Part shown: piece after piece, positions 55,711-64,000 of the stretch
Layout: each line of letters opens with the position of its first letter
Numbering within the stretch: position 1 is the first letter of the stretch
NCBI GenBank assembly: GCA_900316245.1
Contig: ONCE01000005.1
Location: 1 to 64,000 of the forward strand
Direction of reading: 5' to 3'
DNA length: 64,000 nt
Source of the DNA: an uncultured Bacteroidales bacterium
GTDB taxonomy: Bacteria; Bacteroidota; Bacteroidia; Bacteroidales; UBA932
The notes under the pieces: model-generated
Database searches by the model: none
What the model was told of the DNA's origin: nothing
Seen by the model: only the letters and a program-made list of their open reading frames with translations
Position numbers and translations under genes: made by a program

Positions 55711-56401
55711 GAAAGAGAAAATCCAGCAGATGTTCGATGAGATTGCCCCTTCCTACGACAAGCTCAATCACATCATGTCCCTGAATGTGGACAAGATCTG
55801 GCGCCGCCACGCCCTCAAAGAAATCGTAGACGGAACGCCGCAGCAGATTCTGGATGTGGCCTGCGGTACGGGAGACAGCACCGTTGTCACCGCCAAGGCT
55901 GCGGCAGAAGGCAGCCACGTCATAGGGGCCGATATCTCCGAAGGTATGATGGCCCTGGTTATGGACAAGGCCCGCAAGGCCGGCGTGGAAGACCGCGTGA
56001 GCCTGCAGGTGGCCGATGGGGAGAACCTCCCCTTCGAAGAAGGCACCTTCCACCGCGTAACCTGCGCTTTCGGCATCCGCAACTTTGAGCACAAAGAGCT
56101 GGGCCTCAAAGAATTCCATCGCGTTCTCAAGCCCGGCGGCAAGGCTGTGATCCTGGAACTGTCCCTGCCCCGGAACCGCGTCATCCGCTGGTTCTACGAC
56201 CTCTATTTCCTGCACGTCCTGCCCTGGATCGGCGGCCTCATTTCCGGAGACAAAGCCGCCTACAAATACCTTCCGGCCTCCGTCCACGCCTTCCCGGCCC
56301 CTTCGGCCTTTCTGGCCATGATGCAGGAAGCCGGTTTCCAAAACGTCCGCCAGCGTCCCTTCTCCCTGGGCCTTTGCCGCATGTACGTAGGAGAAAAGTA
56401 A
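55703..56401 (+). CDS. menG: Demethylmenaquinone methyltransferase
   Basis: 232-aa SAM-dependent methyltransferase (UbiE/MenG), last step of menaquinone synthesis. [20 protein letters not shown], the SAM motif [25 protein letters not shown], and [19 protein letters not shown] are diagnostic. The start at 55703 is chosen by the family N-terminus and overlaps yidD. Anaerobic Bacteroidales use menaquinone, fitting the MenG role. Confidence 0.96.
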   Translation: MPKKEKIQQMFDEIAPSYDKLNHIMSLNVDKIWRRHALKEIVDGTPQQILDVACGTGDSTVVTAKAAAEGSHVIGADISEGMMALVMDKARKAGVEDRVSLQVADGENLPFEEGTFHRVTCAFGIRNFEHKELGLKEFHRVLKPGGKAVILELSLPRNRVIRWFYDLYFLHVLPWIGGLISGDKAAYKYLPASVHAFPAPSAFLAMMQEAGFQNVRQRPFSLGLCRMYVGEK

Positions 56402-56406
56402 TCTTT

Positions 56407-56592
56407 TCGCCCTCGGAGAAGTATTGCCCTCGGAAACCTTCGCCACCCCCGGCGATAAGGGGGAGGGGCCCGCTGATTTTTGGATATTTTCGGAGGACGC
56501 TTGCTTCCGGAGAAAATGTTCAAAAAGCAGTGGGGGGGACGAAGGGGCGAAGCCCCGGAGGGTTTCAGAGGGTAATACTTCGGAGAGGGCGA
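56407..56592. repeat. Long palindromic element C (32-bp arms)
   Basis: Arms 56407-56438 (starts TCGCCCTCGGAGAAGTATTG) and 56561-56592 match at 27 of 32 positions. The core (AGGGGGAGGGGCCC, GATTTTTGGAT, GCTTGCTTCCG, TTCAAAAAGCAGTGGGGGGG) is homologous to element B, and total length is the same (186 bp), but arms differ in sequence. Confidence 0.88.
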
Positions 56593-56611
56593 AACATATA
56601 AATCTTTTTCT

Positions 56612-56619
56612 TATCTTTG
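56612..56619 (+). promoter_or_regulatory. Promoter -7 box for the DUF2723 gene
   Basis: TATCTTTG, 26 bp before the ATG at 56645, immediately after element C. Confidence 0.7.
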
Positions 56620-56644
56620 TAATTCTTAGTTAGAATTGCAAAGA

Positions 56645-59600
56645 ATGGATAACAAGACCTTTAAGAAGTGGAATTGGATAGTGAGTCTGGCCGTGCTGGC
56701 CATTTCCTGCTTTACCTATCTGTCCACCATTGAGCCCACGGCGTCGTTCTGGGACTGCGGTGAGTTCATTGCCTCTTCATACAAACTGGAAGTGGGTCAC
56801 CCCCCGGGAAACCCTGTGTTCCAGCTTTTTGCCCGTTTCTTCAGCATTCCCGTGGACGCTTCCCACGCCGCCGTGGCCATCAATGCCATGAACGCCATCC
56901 TGAGCGCCCTCACCATCTTCTTCCTCTACTTCACCATCGTGTTCTTTGCCAAGCGGGTGGTGAAGAACCCCATCGCCATCTTCGGCTCTGCCGCCGTGGG
57001 CGCCCTGGCTTACTGCTTCAGCGACACCTTCTGGTTCAGCGCCGTCGAGGGAGAGGTTTACGCCATGTCTTCCCTGTTCACCGCCCTGGTTTTCTGGGCC
57101 ATGTGCCAATGGTACGACAAGGCCGATGAGCCCCACGCCAACCGCTGGATCGTGCTCATTGCCTTCCTGATGGGCCTGAGCATAGGCGTGCACCTGCTGA
57201 ATCTCCTCACCATTCCGGCCTTCGTGTTTATGTACTACTACCGGAAGAACGAGGACAAGAAACTGCCTTTCAAGACACTGGCGGGCATCTTTGCCATCGG
57301 CATCGTGATCGAGTTCGTGGTGGTGTACCTCTTTATCCCGTACTTCCCCAAGACGGCCGCCTGGTTTGACCGCATCTTCGTGAACGGATTCGGCCTGCCT
57401 TATAACTCCGGTGCGCTGTTCTTCCTGGTGGGTGTGCTGGCCCTTTGCTTCTGGGGGCTGTTTGTCACCCTGAAGAAGGAAAAGGTGTTCCTCAATACGG
57501 TCCTGCTTTGCGTGACTACGCTGGCCATAGGCTTCTCGATGTTCTCCATCGTGGTGATCCGCTCCAGCGTCAAGACCCCTACCAACGAGTACCAGCCCGA
57601 TAACCCCTACACCCTGGTGCGTTACCTCAGCCGTGAGCAGTACGGCTCCACGCCGCTGCTGTACGGCCAGTACTTCGGTGCCCCCTACGACATCAAGAGC
57701 GGCAGTTACTGGGCCCCGCTGAACGGCAAGTACGTCAAGGCCACCGCCCCGGCAGACGCCGAGTACACCCCGGAGGGCAAGATGCTCTTCCCCCGTATGT
57801 GGTCCAACGCCGACCAGCGCTACATAGACTTCTACCAGCTCTATACCCAAGGCAAGGGCACCCGCATCCGCGGAGCCCAGCACCGCAAGCCCACGATGGG
57901 CGCCAACCTGGCGTATTTCTTTGACTATCAGCTTAACTGGATGTACTGGCGTTACTTTATGTGGAACTTTGTGGGCCGCCAGAACGACATCCACAGCCCC
58001 GTTCCCGGCAACGTGTTCAACGGCAACTGGGAAAGCGGCATAGGCTTCCTGGACAGAATCCGTCTGGGAGACCAGTCCAACGCCCCCGCTCCGCTGCGGG
58101 ACAACAAGGGCAAGAACCACTACTTCTTCCTGCCGCTGCTGCTGGGCCTGCTGGGCCTGGTGTTCCAGTTTGACCGGGACAAGCGCGGCAGCTGGCTGGT
58201 GTTCCTGATGTTCTTTATGACGGGTATCGCCATTGTGCTGTACCTGAACCAGCCGCCTTACCAGGTACGTGAACGGGACTACGCCTATGCGGGTTCTTTC
58301 TATATGTTTGCCATCTGGATAGGCCTGGGCGTGGCCGCCCTGTACCAGTGGATCACGGAGAACGCCAAGAAGGCCGATCCCAAGGTGGTAGCCACGGCAG
58401 CATCGGCCCTTTGCCTCTGCGTGCCCGCCCTGATGGCCGCCCAGAACTGGGACGACCACGACCGTTCCCACCGTTACACCGCTCCGGAGATGGCCGCCAA
58501 CTACCTGAATTCGGTAGGGGAGAACGGCCTGCTCATCACCCACGGAGACAACGATACCTTCCCGCTGTGGTATGCCCAGGAGATTGAGAGCGTCCGCACG
58601 GATGTGCGCGTGGTCAATACCTCCCTGCTGGGCACCGACTGGTACATCGACCAGATGAAGTGGGCCTGCAACGAGAGCAAGCCGCTCCCGCTCACCGTCC
58701 CGGCCAGCCAGTACCTGTACGGTACCAACGAGTTTGTGTACATTGCCTACGACGACGGCTCTCCTATGATGATCAAGGACGTGATGGACGTGTTCAAGGA
58801 TCCCAAGATGAAAGTGGCCCTGGAAGACGGCACCAAGCTGGATTTCATCTGCGCCCGCAACATCGTGGTTCCGGTGAACAAGGAGAACTGCCTCAAGTAC
58901 GGCATTGTTCCGGAGAAGTTTGCAGACGAGATTCCGGACCAGATTATGCTCACTATGTCCAAGGACAAGAGCTACCTCTCCAAGCCGGAGCTCTTTATGC
59001 TGGATCTGCTGTCCAACTACAACTGGGACCGTCCCATCAGCGTACTCAGCCAGGGCGGAGACCTCAATATCGGCATCAAGGACTATCTGCTGTATGACGG
59101 CTATTCCTACCGCTTCACGCCCATCCGGAACAAGCCCGCTACCACGGACGCCGGCAAGGTGGATGCCCTGGAACTGTACAACCGCATCAAGAACGATTAC
59201 AAGTGGGATGCCCTGAGCCGTACGGACTGGTTTGTAGACTACCAGAATCTGTACACCTTCCTGGGTGTGCTGAGCCATCGTCAGCTGTTCCTCACCGTGG
59301 CCAACGCCCTCATCGACGCCGGTGAGCCGGAGAAGGCCCTGGAGATCCAGGACCTCTGCCAGACCGTGTTCCCGGAGGAGAATTTCCCGCTGGAAACCAT
59401 CTCGGTGGGCTTCTCCGGCAACGACTATATGGTGGCCCAGATGATCGAGAACTACTACCACCTGGGAGCGGTGGACAAAGCCCGCGACCTGGCCCTGCGC
59501 TTTGCAGAGGAACTGCTGGATACTTCGGCCTTCTATCTGGGCTGGGGCAATCTGGGGGCCGATGAATTTGAAACCGCCAGCCGCATCCTCCTGTACGTGG

Positions 59601-59743
59601 CCGATGTCTGCAAGGACTACGGCGACAAGGAACTGGGCAGCGCTATGGTAGACGAGCTGGAGCAGCTGCTGCAAGCCGCCTCCGGCTCCACCCCCTACGA
59701 CATCGAGCACGTAGAAGATTCCCTGAACGTTCAACAACCTTAA
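56645..59743 (+). CDS. DUF2723 multi-pass membrane protein (GT-C-like)
   Basis: 1032-aa protein. The first about 560 residues hold roughly a dozen hydrophobic helices, beginning with VSLAVLAISCFTYLSTIEPT; FWDCGEFIASSYKLEVGHPPGNP early in the chain carries acidic residues in the place where GT-C glycosyltransferases have their catalytic loop. The rest is soluble. The DUF2723 family is conserved in Bacteroidota and is thought to be a lipid-phosphosugar-dependent protein glycosyltransferase; that is family knowledge, not shown here. Start at 56645 rather than TTG at 56636. Confidence 0.85.
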   Translation: MDNKTFKKWNWIVSLAVLAISCFTYLSTIEPTASFWDCGEFIASSYKLEVGHPPGNPVFQLFARFFSIPVDASHAAVAINAMNAILSALTIFFLYFTIVFFAKRVVKNPIAIFGSAAVGALAYCFSDTFWFSAVEGEVYAMSSLFTALVFWAMCQWYDKADEPHANRWIVLIAFLMGLSIGVHLLNLLTIPAFVFMYYYRKNEDKKLPFKTLAGIFAIGIVIEFVVVYLFIPYFPKTAAWFDRIFVNGFGLPYNSGALFFLVGVLALCFWGLFVTLKKEKVFLNTVLLCVTTLAIGFSMFSIVVIRSSVKTPTNEYQPDNPYTLVRYLSREQYGSTPLLYGQYFGAPYDIKSGSYWAPLNGKYVKATAPADAEYTPEGKMLFPRMWSNADQRYIDFYQLYTQGKGTRIRGAQHRKPTMGANLAYFFDYQLNWMYWRYFMWNFVGRQNDIHSPVPGNVFNGNWESGIGFLDRIRLGDQSNAPAPLRDNKGKNHYFFLPLLLGLLGLVFQFDRDKRGSWLVFLMFFMTGIAIVLYLNQPPYQVRERDYAYAGSFYMFAIWIGLGVAALYQWITENAKKADPKVVATAASALCLCVPALMAAQNWDDHDRSHRYTAPEMAANYLNSVGENGLLITHGDNDTFPLWYAQEIESVRTDVRVVNTSLLGTDWYIDQMKWACNESKPLPLTVPASQYLYGTNEFVYIAYDDGSPMMIKDVMDVFKDPKMKVALEDGTKLDFICARNIVVPVNKENCLKYGIVPEKFADEIPDQIMLTMSKDKSYLSKPELFMLDLLSNYNWDRPISVLSQGGDLNIGIKDYLLYDGYSYRFTPIRNKPATTDAGKVDALELYNRIKNDYKWDALSRTDWFVDYQNLYTFLGVLSHRQLFLTVANALIDAGEPEKALEIQDLCQTVFPEENFPLETISVGFSGNDYMVAQMIENYYHLGAVDKARDLALRFAEELLDTSAFYLGWGNLGADEFETASRILLYVADVCKDYGDKELGSAMVDELEQLLQAASGSTPYDIEHVEDSLNVQQP

Positions 59744-59754
59744 GCGTATATAAA

Positions 59755-62199
59755 ATGAAGAAAAAGCTTTTACTGGTGGCGTCTCTGGCATTCTGCCTGA
59801 GCGCATTGGCCCAGCCCGGCCCCGGTGGCCGCGGGCCCCGTCCCTCTTCCGACAAGGATGCTCCCAAGGAGGAGTCCAAGAAGGAAGCTCCTGTGAACCT
59901 GGATTTCAAACAGGGTCTGTTCTCCGTAGCCCAGAACGAAAAAGACTGGTACCTGGAGATTCCGGACAGCATCCTGGGCCGCCGCTTCCTGGCCATCACC
60001 CGTTACGTAAGCAACACCCCCGGTGCTTCTGAGTACGGCGGCGAGGAAGTGAACGAGGCCATGCTCTACTGGGAGAAAGCCGTGAACGGCAATCTTCTGT
60101 TAAGGGCCGATGTCCTGAGCATCTATGCCGACAAGGACCAGGTGATTGACAAAGCCGTAAAGGTGAGTTCCGAGAATCCCATCGTGGCCTCTTTCAAGCC
60201 CGAGAAGAACAGCACCGCCGGCACCACCCGCATCAAGGCCAACAGCCTGTTCGAGGGTGACAACCAGGTGATTTCCTTCAGCAGCGCCAGCAAGCGCCAG
60301 TACAACCTGGGCGGTATCAAGGGAGATGCCAGCTTTATCCAGAGCATGCGCACCTATCCCATCAATACCGAGGTAACCGTTACCAAGACCTATAGCTACA
60401 ACCAGCCCCAGGGCGGTCCCGGTGCCGGTCCGGCCCGTTCCTCCTCCCTGCCCGCCGGCCGTGAGGCCGGTGTGGTGACCGTGGTTCTGAACACCTCTAT
60501 GATCCTCCTCCCGGAGACCCCTATGCAGCAGCGTTACTTTGACCCCCGCGTGGGTTACTTCGCCAACGGCTACAGCCTGTTCTCCGATGAGCAGCAGGGC
60601 GTGGAGCGCGTGCGCTTCATCACCCGCTGGCGCCTGGAAGCCCGTCCCGAGGACGTGGAGAAGCAGAAGAGGGGAGAGCTGGTGGAGCCCGTCAAGCCCA
60701 TCGTCTACTACATTGACCCCGCTACCCCCAAGCAGTGGCGTCCCTATCTGATTGCCGGTGTCAACGACTGGCAGAAGGCCTTCGAGCAGGCCGGTTGGAA
60801 GAACGCCATCCGGGCCGAAGAATGGCCGGAGAACGCCGAAGAACTGGGTATGAGCCTGGAGGACGCCCGTTTCTCCGTGATCCGTTACCTGGCTTCCCCC
60901 ACCGCCAACGCTTACGGCCCCAACGTGCACGACCCTCGCAGCGGTGAAATCATCGAGAGCCACATTGGCTGGTATCACAACGTGATGACCCTGGTACACG
61001 ACTGGTACCAGATCCAGGCCGGCGCCATCGATCCCCGCGCCCGCGCTTTCAAATATTCCGATGAACTGATGGGAGACCTCATCCGCTTTGTCTCCTCCCA
61101 CGAGGTAGGCCATACCCTGGGTCTGCGCCACAACAAGGGTTCATCCAGCTTCACTCCCGTTGAGAAACTCCGTGACAAGGCCTGGGTAGAGGAGCACGGC
61201 CACACCGTGTCCATTATGGACTACGCCCGCTTCAACTACGTAGCCCAGCCCGAGGACAACATCACCAAGGACGGTATCTATCCCCGTATCAACACCTACG
61301 ACAAGTGGGCCATCGAGTACGGTTACAAGCCCACTGAGTTCAAGACTCCCAAGGAGGACCACCTCTACTGGAACAAGGTCATCATCGACCGCCTGAACGC
61401 CCAGCCCGAACTCTGGTTCGGCGGCGAAGGTTACGACCAGGATCCCCGCGCCCAGAGCGAAGACCTGGGTGACGACGCCGTGGCCGCCAGCGAGTACGGT
61501 ATCAAGAACCTCCAGCGCATCGTTGGTCAGCTGCCCGAGTGGAACAAGGAAGAGGCCAATATGTACACCAACCTGGACCGTATGTTCAGCGCCCTCACTT
61601 CCCAGTACAACCGTTACGTGGGCCACGTGGCTATGTCCGTAGGCGGCCGTTTCGTGACCAACCTGAGCGTTGAGCAGGCCGGCGCCACCTATGCCCCCGT
61701 TCCCAAGGCCCAGCAGAAGCGCGCCCTGAGCTTCATCAACCAGCGCGTGTTCACCCGTCCCTCCTGGATTGTGGAGCAGCCGTATATCTTCAACCTCACC
61801 GACAAGCCGGATTCCTATCTGTATCCGTTCATCAACAACGTGATCAGCTCCAGCTCCCTGCTGAGCCTCGAGCGTATGGACCGTATGGACCAGTTTGCCC
61901 AGGCCGATGCCGCCAACTATAGCCCGGAAGACTATCTCTCCGACCTGCACGATATGGTGTTTACCGAACTGGAGAAGGGCGGCAAGGTAGACAGCTACCG
62001 CCGCTACCTGCAGAACCGCTTTGTGACCACCGCCCTGGAAGTGGTGAAGGGAGACCGTTCCAAGTCTTCTCCCAGCCGCGCCCTGGTGATGGGTGAACTC
62101 CTGAACATCCAGAAGAAGGCCGCCAAGGTCAAGGGCACCGATGCCACCGCCGCCCACTGGCAGGCCATAGCCCAGCAGATCCAGAATGCATTGGACTAA
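59755..62199 (+). CDS. Exported zinc-dependent metalloprotease (DUF5117/DUF5118 type)
   Basis: 814-aa secreted protease. Signal peptide MKKKLLLVASLAFCLSALAQ, a charged linker (PGPGGRGPRPSSDKDAPKEE), a beta-rich N-terminal region, and a metzincin-like site HEVGHTLGLRH (His449, Glu450, His453, His459), with SIMDYARFNY about 60 residues later as a Met-turn. Length and motif match the large Bacteroidota family of unknown substrate. Strong codon bias suggests high expression. It is 11 bp after the DUF2723 gene, so cotranscribed. Confidence 0.9.
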   Translation: MKKKLLLVASLAFCLSALAQPGPGGRGPRPSSDKDAPKEESKKEAPVNLDFKQGLFSVAQNEKDWYLEIPDSILGRRFLAITRYVSNTPGASEYGGEEVNEAMLYWEKAVNGNLLLRADVLSIYADKDQVIDKAVKVSSENPIVASFKPEKNSTAGTTRIKANSLFEGDNQVISFSSASKRQYNLGGIKGDASFIQSMRTYPINTEVTVTKTYSYNQPQGGPGAGPARSSSLPAGREAGVVTVVLNTSMILLPETPMQQRYFDPRVGYFANGYSLFSDEQQGVERVRFITRWRLEARPEDVEKQKRGELVEPVKPIVYYIDPATPKQWRPYLIAGVNDWQKAFEQAGWKNAIRAEEWPENAEELGMSLEDARFSVIRYLASPTANAYGPNVHDPRSGEIIESHIGWYHNVMTLVHDWYQIQAGAIDPRARAFKYSDELMGDLIRFVSSHEVGHTLGLRHNKGSSSFTPVEKLRDKAWVEEHGHTVSIMDYARFNYVAQPEDNITKDGIYPRINTYDKWAIEYGYKPTEFKTPKEDHLYWNKVIIDRLNAQPELWFGGEGYDQDPRAQSEDLGDDAVAASEYGIKNLQRIVGQLPEWNKEEANMYTNLDRMFSALTSQYNRYVGHVAMSVGGRFVTNLSVEQAGATYAPVPKAQQKRALSFINQRVFTRPSWIVEQPYIFNLTDKPDSYLYPFINNVISSSSLLSLERMDRMDQFAQADAANYSPEDYLSDLHDMVFTELEKGGKVDSYRRYLQNRFVTTALEVVKGDRSKSSPSRALVMGELLNIQKKAAKVKGTDATAAHWQAIAQQIQNALD

Positions 62200-62221
62200 T
62201 TGGAAATAACTGCTTTACGCA

Positions 62222-62279
62222 AAGAGGGGTGCACCGTGAAGTGCACCCCTCTTCTTATATATCGCTGGAAACCAGCGAT
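62222..62279. terminator. Convergent hairpins between protease gene and pgk
   Basis: AAGAGGGGTGCAC/GTGCACCCCTCTT (62222-62253) and ATCGCTGG aaa CCAGCGAT (62261-62279). Only short T-runs, so one or both are terminators for the two converging genes. Confidence 0.75.
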
Positions 62280-62288
62280 GTGGGTTTT

Positions 62289-63542
62289 TTACTCCTGGAT
62301 GGCTGCGATGCCGGGGAGGACTTTGCCCTCGATGGCCTCGAGCATGGCGCCGCCGCCGGTGGAGACGTAGCTCACCTTGTCGGCGTAGCCCATCTGGGTC
62401 ACGGCTGCTACGGAGTCACCACCGCCTACCAGGGTGTATGCACCGTTCTTGGTAGCTTCTGCCAGGTCCTCAGCAATCTGGAGGGTACCCTTGGCGAAGT
62501 TGGGCAGCTCGAACACACCCACGGGACCGTTCCAGAGGATGGTCTTGGAAGCGAGGATGATCTTCTTCCAGTTCTCCAGCGTGGCGGGAGCGGCATCCAT
62601 ACCCTCCCAGTCGTCTGCGATGTTGTTGGTATCGAAAATCTTGCGGGGAGTATCGTTGTCAAAAGCCTGACCGGCAACGGTCTGGATGGACAGGGATACA
62701 TTCACGCCCTTCTCCTTGGCTTCCTTCAGGATCTCGAGGGCATCCGGAATGAGGTCGTCCTCGTGCAGGGACAGGCCGATCTTGCCGCCCTGGGCCTTGA
62801 TGAAGGTATAACCCATACCGCCACCGATGATGAGGTTGTCCACCTTGCCCACCAGGTTCTTCAGAACGGCGAGCTTGGAACTTACCTTGGAACCGCCGAT
62901 GATAGCGGTGAGGGGACGCTGGGCGTTCTTGAGCACGTTGTCGATGGCCTTGATTTCACCTTCCATCAGGTAACCGAACATCTTGTCATTGGGGAAGTAC
63001 TCGGCAATGAGGGCGGTGGAGGCGTGAGCGCGGTGAGCCGTACCGAAAGCGTCGTTGATGTAGCAGTCGGCGTAGGAGGCGAGGGTCTTCACGAATTCCT
63101 TCTGGGAAGCCTTCACAACAGCCTTGGCGGCCTTCTTCTCCTCCTCGGAGGCATCCTCGGCCAGGCCACGGGGCTTGCCTTCTTCCTCGGCGTAGAAGCG
63201 GAGGTTCTCGAGCAGGAGCACCTCACCGGGCTTCAGGGCATCGGCCTGGGGCTTAGCCTTCTGGCAGTCCTCGGCAAACTGGACGGGAACGCCCAGGCAT
63301 TCGCTTACGCGACCAACGATGTGCTTGAGGGAGAACTTGGGATCCACCTTCTTGGGGCGGCCCAGGTGGGACATGATGATGAGGGAACCACCTTCGGCCA
63401 GGACCTTCTTGAGGGTGGGCATAGCGCGGACGATGCGGGTGTCGTCAGTGATTTCGAAGTTCTCGTTGAGCGGAACGTTGAAGTCTACGCGAACGATGGC
63501 CTTCTTGCCTTTGAAATCGTACTTGTCAATAAACTGTTGCAT
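62289..63542 (-). CDS. pgk: Phosphoglycerate kinase
   Basis: 417-aa glycolytic enzyme. [20 protein letters not shown] with the substrate-binding Arg and Asp, [38 protein letters not shown] and the nucleotide site GGGDSVAAV are present. The start at 63542 ([13 protein letters not shown]) is chosen by family alignment; the upstream extension lies in the promoter. Single gene. Confidence 0.97.
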   Translation of the reverse strand: MQQFIDKYDFKGKKAIVRVDFNVPLNENFEITDDTRIVRAMPTLKKVLAEGGSLIIMSHLGRPKKVDPKFSLKHIVGRVSECLGVPVQFAEDCQKAKPQADALKPGEVLLLENLRFYAEEEGKPRGLAEDASEEEKKAAKAVVKASQKEFVKTLASYADCYINDAFGTAHRAHASTALIAEYFPNDKMFGYLMEGEIKAIDNVLKNAQRPLTAIIGGSKVSSKLAVLKNLVGKVDNLIIGGGMGYTFIKAQGGKIGLSLHEDDLIPDALEILKEAKEKGVNVSLSIQTVAGQAFDNDTPRKIFDTNNIADDWEGMDAAPATLENWKKIILASKTILWNGPVGVFELPNFAKGTLQIAEDLAEATKNGAYTLVGGGDSVAAVTQMGYADKVSYVSTGGGAMLEAIEGKVLPGIAAIQE

Positions 63543-63574
63543 AGATATAATGATTGTAATTTGTTTCCAGTCTG

Positions 63575-63592
63575 CAAATTTAGCTATCTTTG
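63575..63592. promoter_or_regulatory. Back-to-back promoters: pgk (minus) and methyltransferase (plus)
   Basis: Minus-strand TAAATTTG (63575-63582) and plus-strand TATCTTTG (63585-63592) are 2 bp apart. Two RNA polymerases could hardly bind at once. Confidence 0.65.
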
Positions 63593-63610
63593 CAGAAAAT
63601 ATCAAACGAT

Positions 63611-64000
63611 ATGCCCATCGAATTCCCTGCCGCTTATTGGAAAGACTATGAACTCCTGGACTCCGGTAACGGAGAGAAACTGGAGCGCTTTGGCAAGTAC
63701 GTGCTGCGCCGTCCGGAGCCCAAGGCTCTGTGGACGCCCTCTATGCCGGAGGCCGATTGGAAGCGCCTTCTGCACGTTACCTTCCAGCCCGGAGCCGGAT
63801 TTGGCAAGGCCGGAAAGGAGGACAGCGGCACCTGGAACAAGGCCAAAAAGATGGAGGACCAGTGGAGCATCGTTTACAACGGCGCCCCCGATGAGGAAAC
63901 CCACGCCGCCAGCGACCTCCACCTGAACCTGCGCCTGGGCCTCACCAGCTTCAAGCACGTGGGCGTGTTCCCGGAGCAGGCCCCCAACTGGGAATTCATA
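63611..64000 (+). CDS. SAM-dependent methyltransferase, partial (5' 130 codons)
   Basis: An open frame from ATG 63611 to the window edge. The start ([20 protein letters not shown], then [10 protein letters not shown] and ALW) and the segment [10 protein letters not shown], then [21 protein letters not shown], resemble the N-terminus of Bacteroidota class I methyltransferases related to RlmI (23S rRNA cytosine methylation). The catalytic domain lies beyond the window, so the function is provisional. Confidence 0.75.
   Translation, partial: MPIEFPAAYWKDYELLDSGNGEKLERFGKYVLRRPEPKALWTPSMPEADWKRLLHVTFQPGAGFGKAGKEDSGTWNKAKKMEDQWSIVYNGAPDEETHAASDLHLNLRLGLTSFKHVGVFPEQAPNWEFI

Noticed and set aside
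56777-59806. A 1009-codon antisense open frame opposite the DUF2723 gene
   Set aside because: Same artefact of GC-rich codon bias; low-complexity translation and a start beyond the sense gene end.

Overview
The window is about 64 kb of a Bacteroidota chromosome, almost certainly order Bacteroidales. Evidence: a SusC/SusD pair, a PCMD-type lipoprotein, DUF4271, DUF2723 and DUF5117-type proteins, the atpDCBEFHAG gene order, meso-diaminopimelate dehydrogenase, and many -7 promoter boxes of the Bacteroidota type TAnnTTTG. Coding sequence is GC-rich (roughly 55-60% by eye), higher than classical Bacteroides; an uncultured gut or rumen Bacteroidales lineage is my inference. No phage, plasmid, transposase, CRISPR or tRNA gene was seen.

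Layout: 1-140, 3' end of a 5S rRNA gene and its terminator. 141-1141, non-coding DNA packed with palindromic repeats. 1142-5986, SusC/SusD pair. 6081-6551, argR (minus). 6713-11498, lysC-dapA-dapB-ddh-asd, a complete aspartate to meso-diaminopimelate route. 11578-12885, enolase. 12936-15781 (minus), two iron-sulfur redox proteins. 15855-20494, frr and a Phe/Tyr block (pheA, aminotransferase, tyrA, DAHP synthase-chorismate mutase). 20491-22511 (minus), pfkA-lpxK. 22568-26610, dusB then rplM-rpsI and rpsB-tsf. 26681-31406, surface lipoproteins, a beta-barrel protein and an unusual peptidase S51/ATP-grasp fusion. 31510-38164, the F1Fo ATP synthase operon. 38201-42635, dipeptidase, YitT protein, HAD phosphatase and OPA-type transporter. 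42607-48326 (minus), MATE transporter, rsgA and a giant GH29-containing glycosidase. 48327-49608, a second repeat-packed non-coding block. 49609-50685 (minus), SGNH esterase. 50764-56401, malQ, SUI1 factor, DUF4271, hemD, rnpA, yidD, menG. 56645-62199, DUF2723 membrane protein and zinc metalloprotease. 62289-63542 (minus), pgk. 63611 to the end, start of a methyltransferase gene.

Most genes are core metabolism packed in tight operons with ATGA or TAATG overlaps. SusC, SusD, enolase, ribosomal proteins, EF-Ts and the zinc protease show stronger codon bias (GGT, CGT, GTT) than their neighbours, suggesting high expression.

The most unusual content is structural. (1) Palindromic repeats of the kind found between genes also sit in frame inside genes: once in atpB, twice in atpG and once in the MATE gene. 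(2) Two large intergenic blocks share a 113-bp element with terminal inverted repeats and a 51-bp-period hairpin dimer. (3) Three long palindromic elements have end arms complementary within a copy but different between copies. (4) A 63-bp hairpin unit is repeated three times in tandem. (5) Several genes have their promoter -7 box directly against the start codon, implying leaderless mRNAs. (6) Two proteins have remarkable domain fusions: S51 peptidase + ATP-grasp, and GH29 + F5/8C-like + a second putative glycosidase module.
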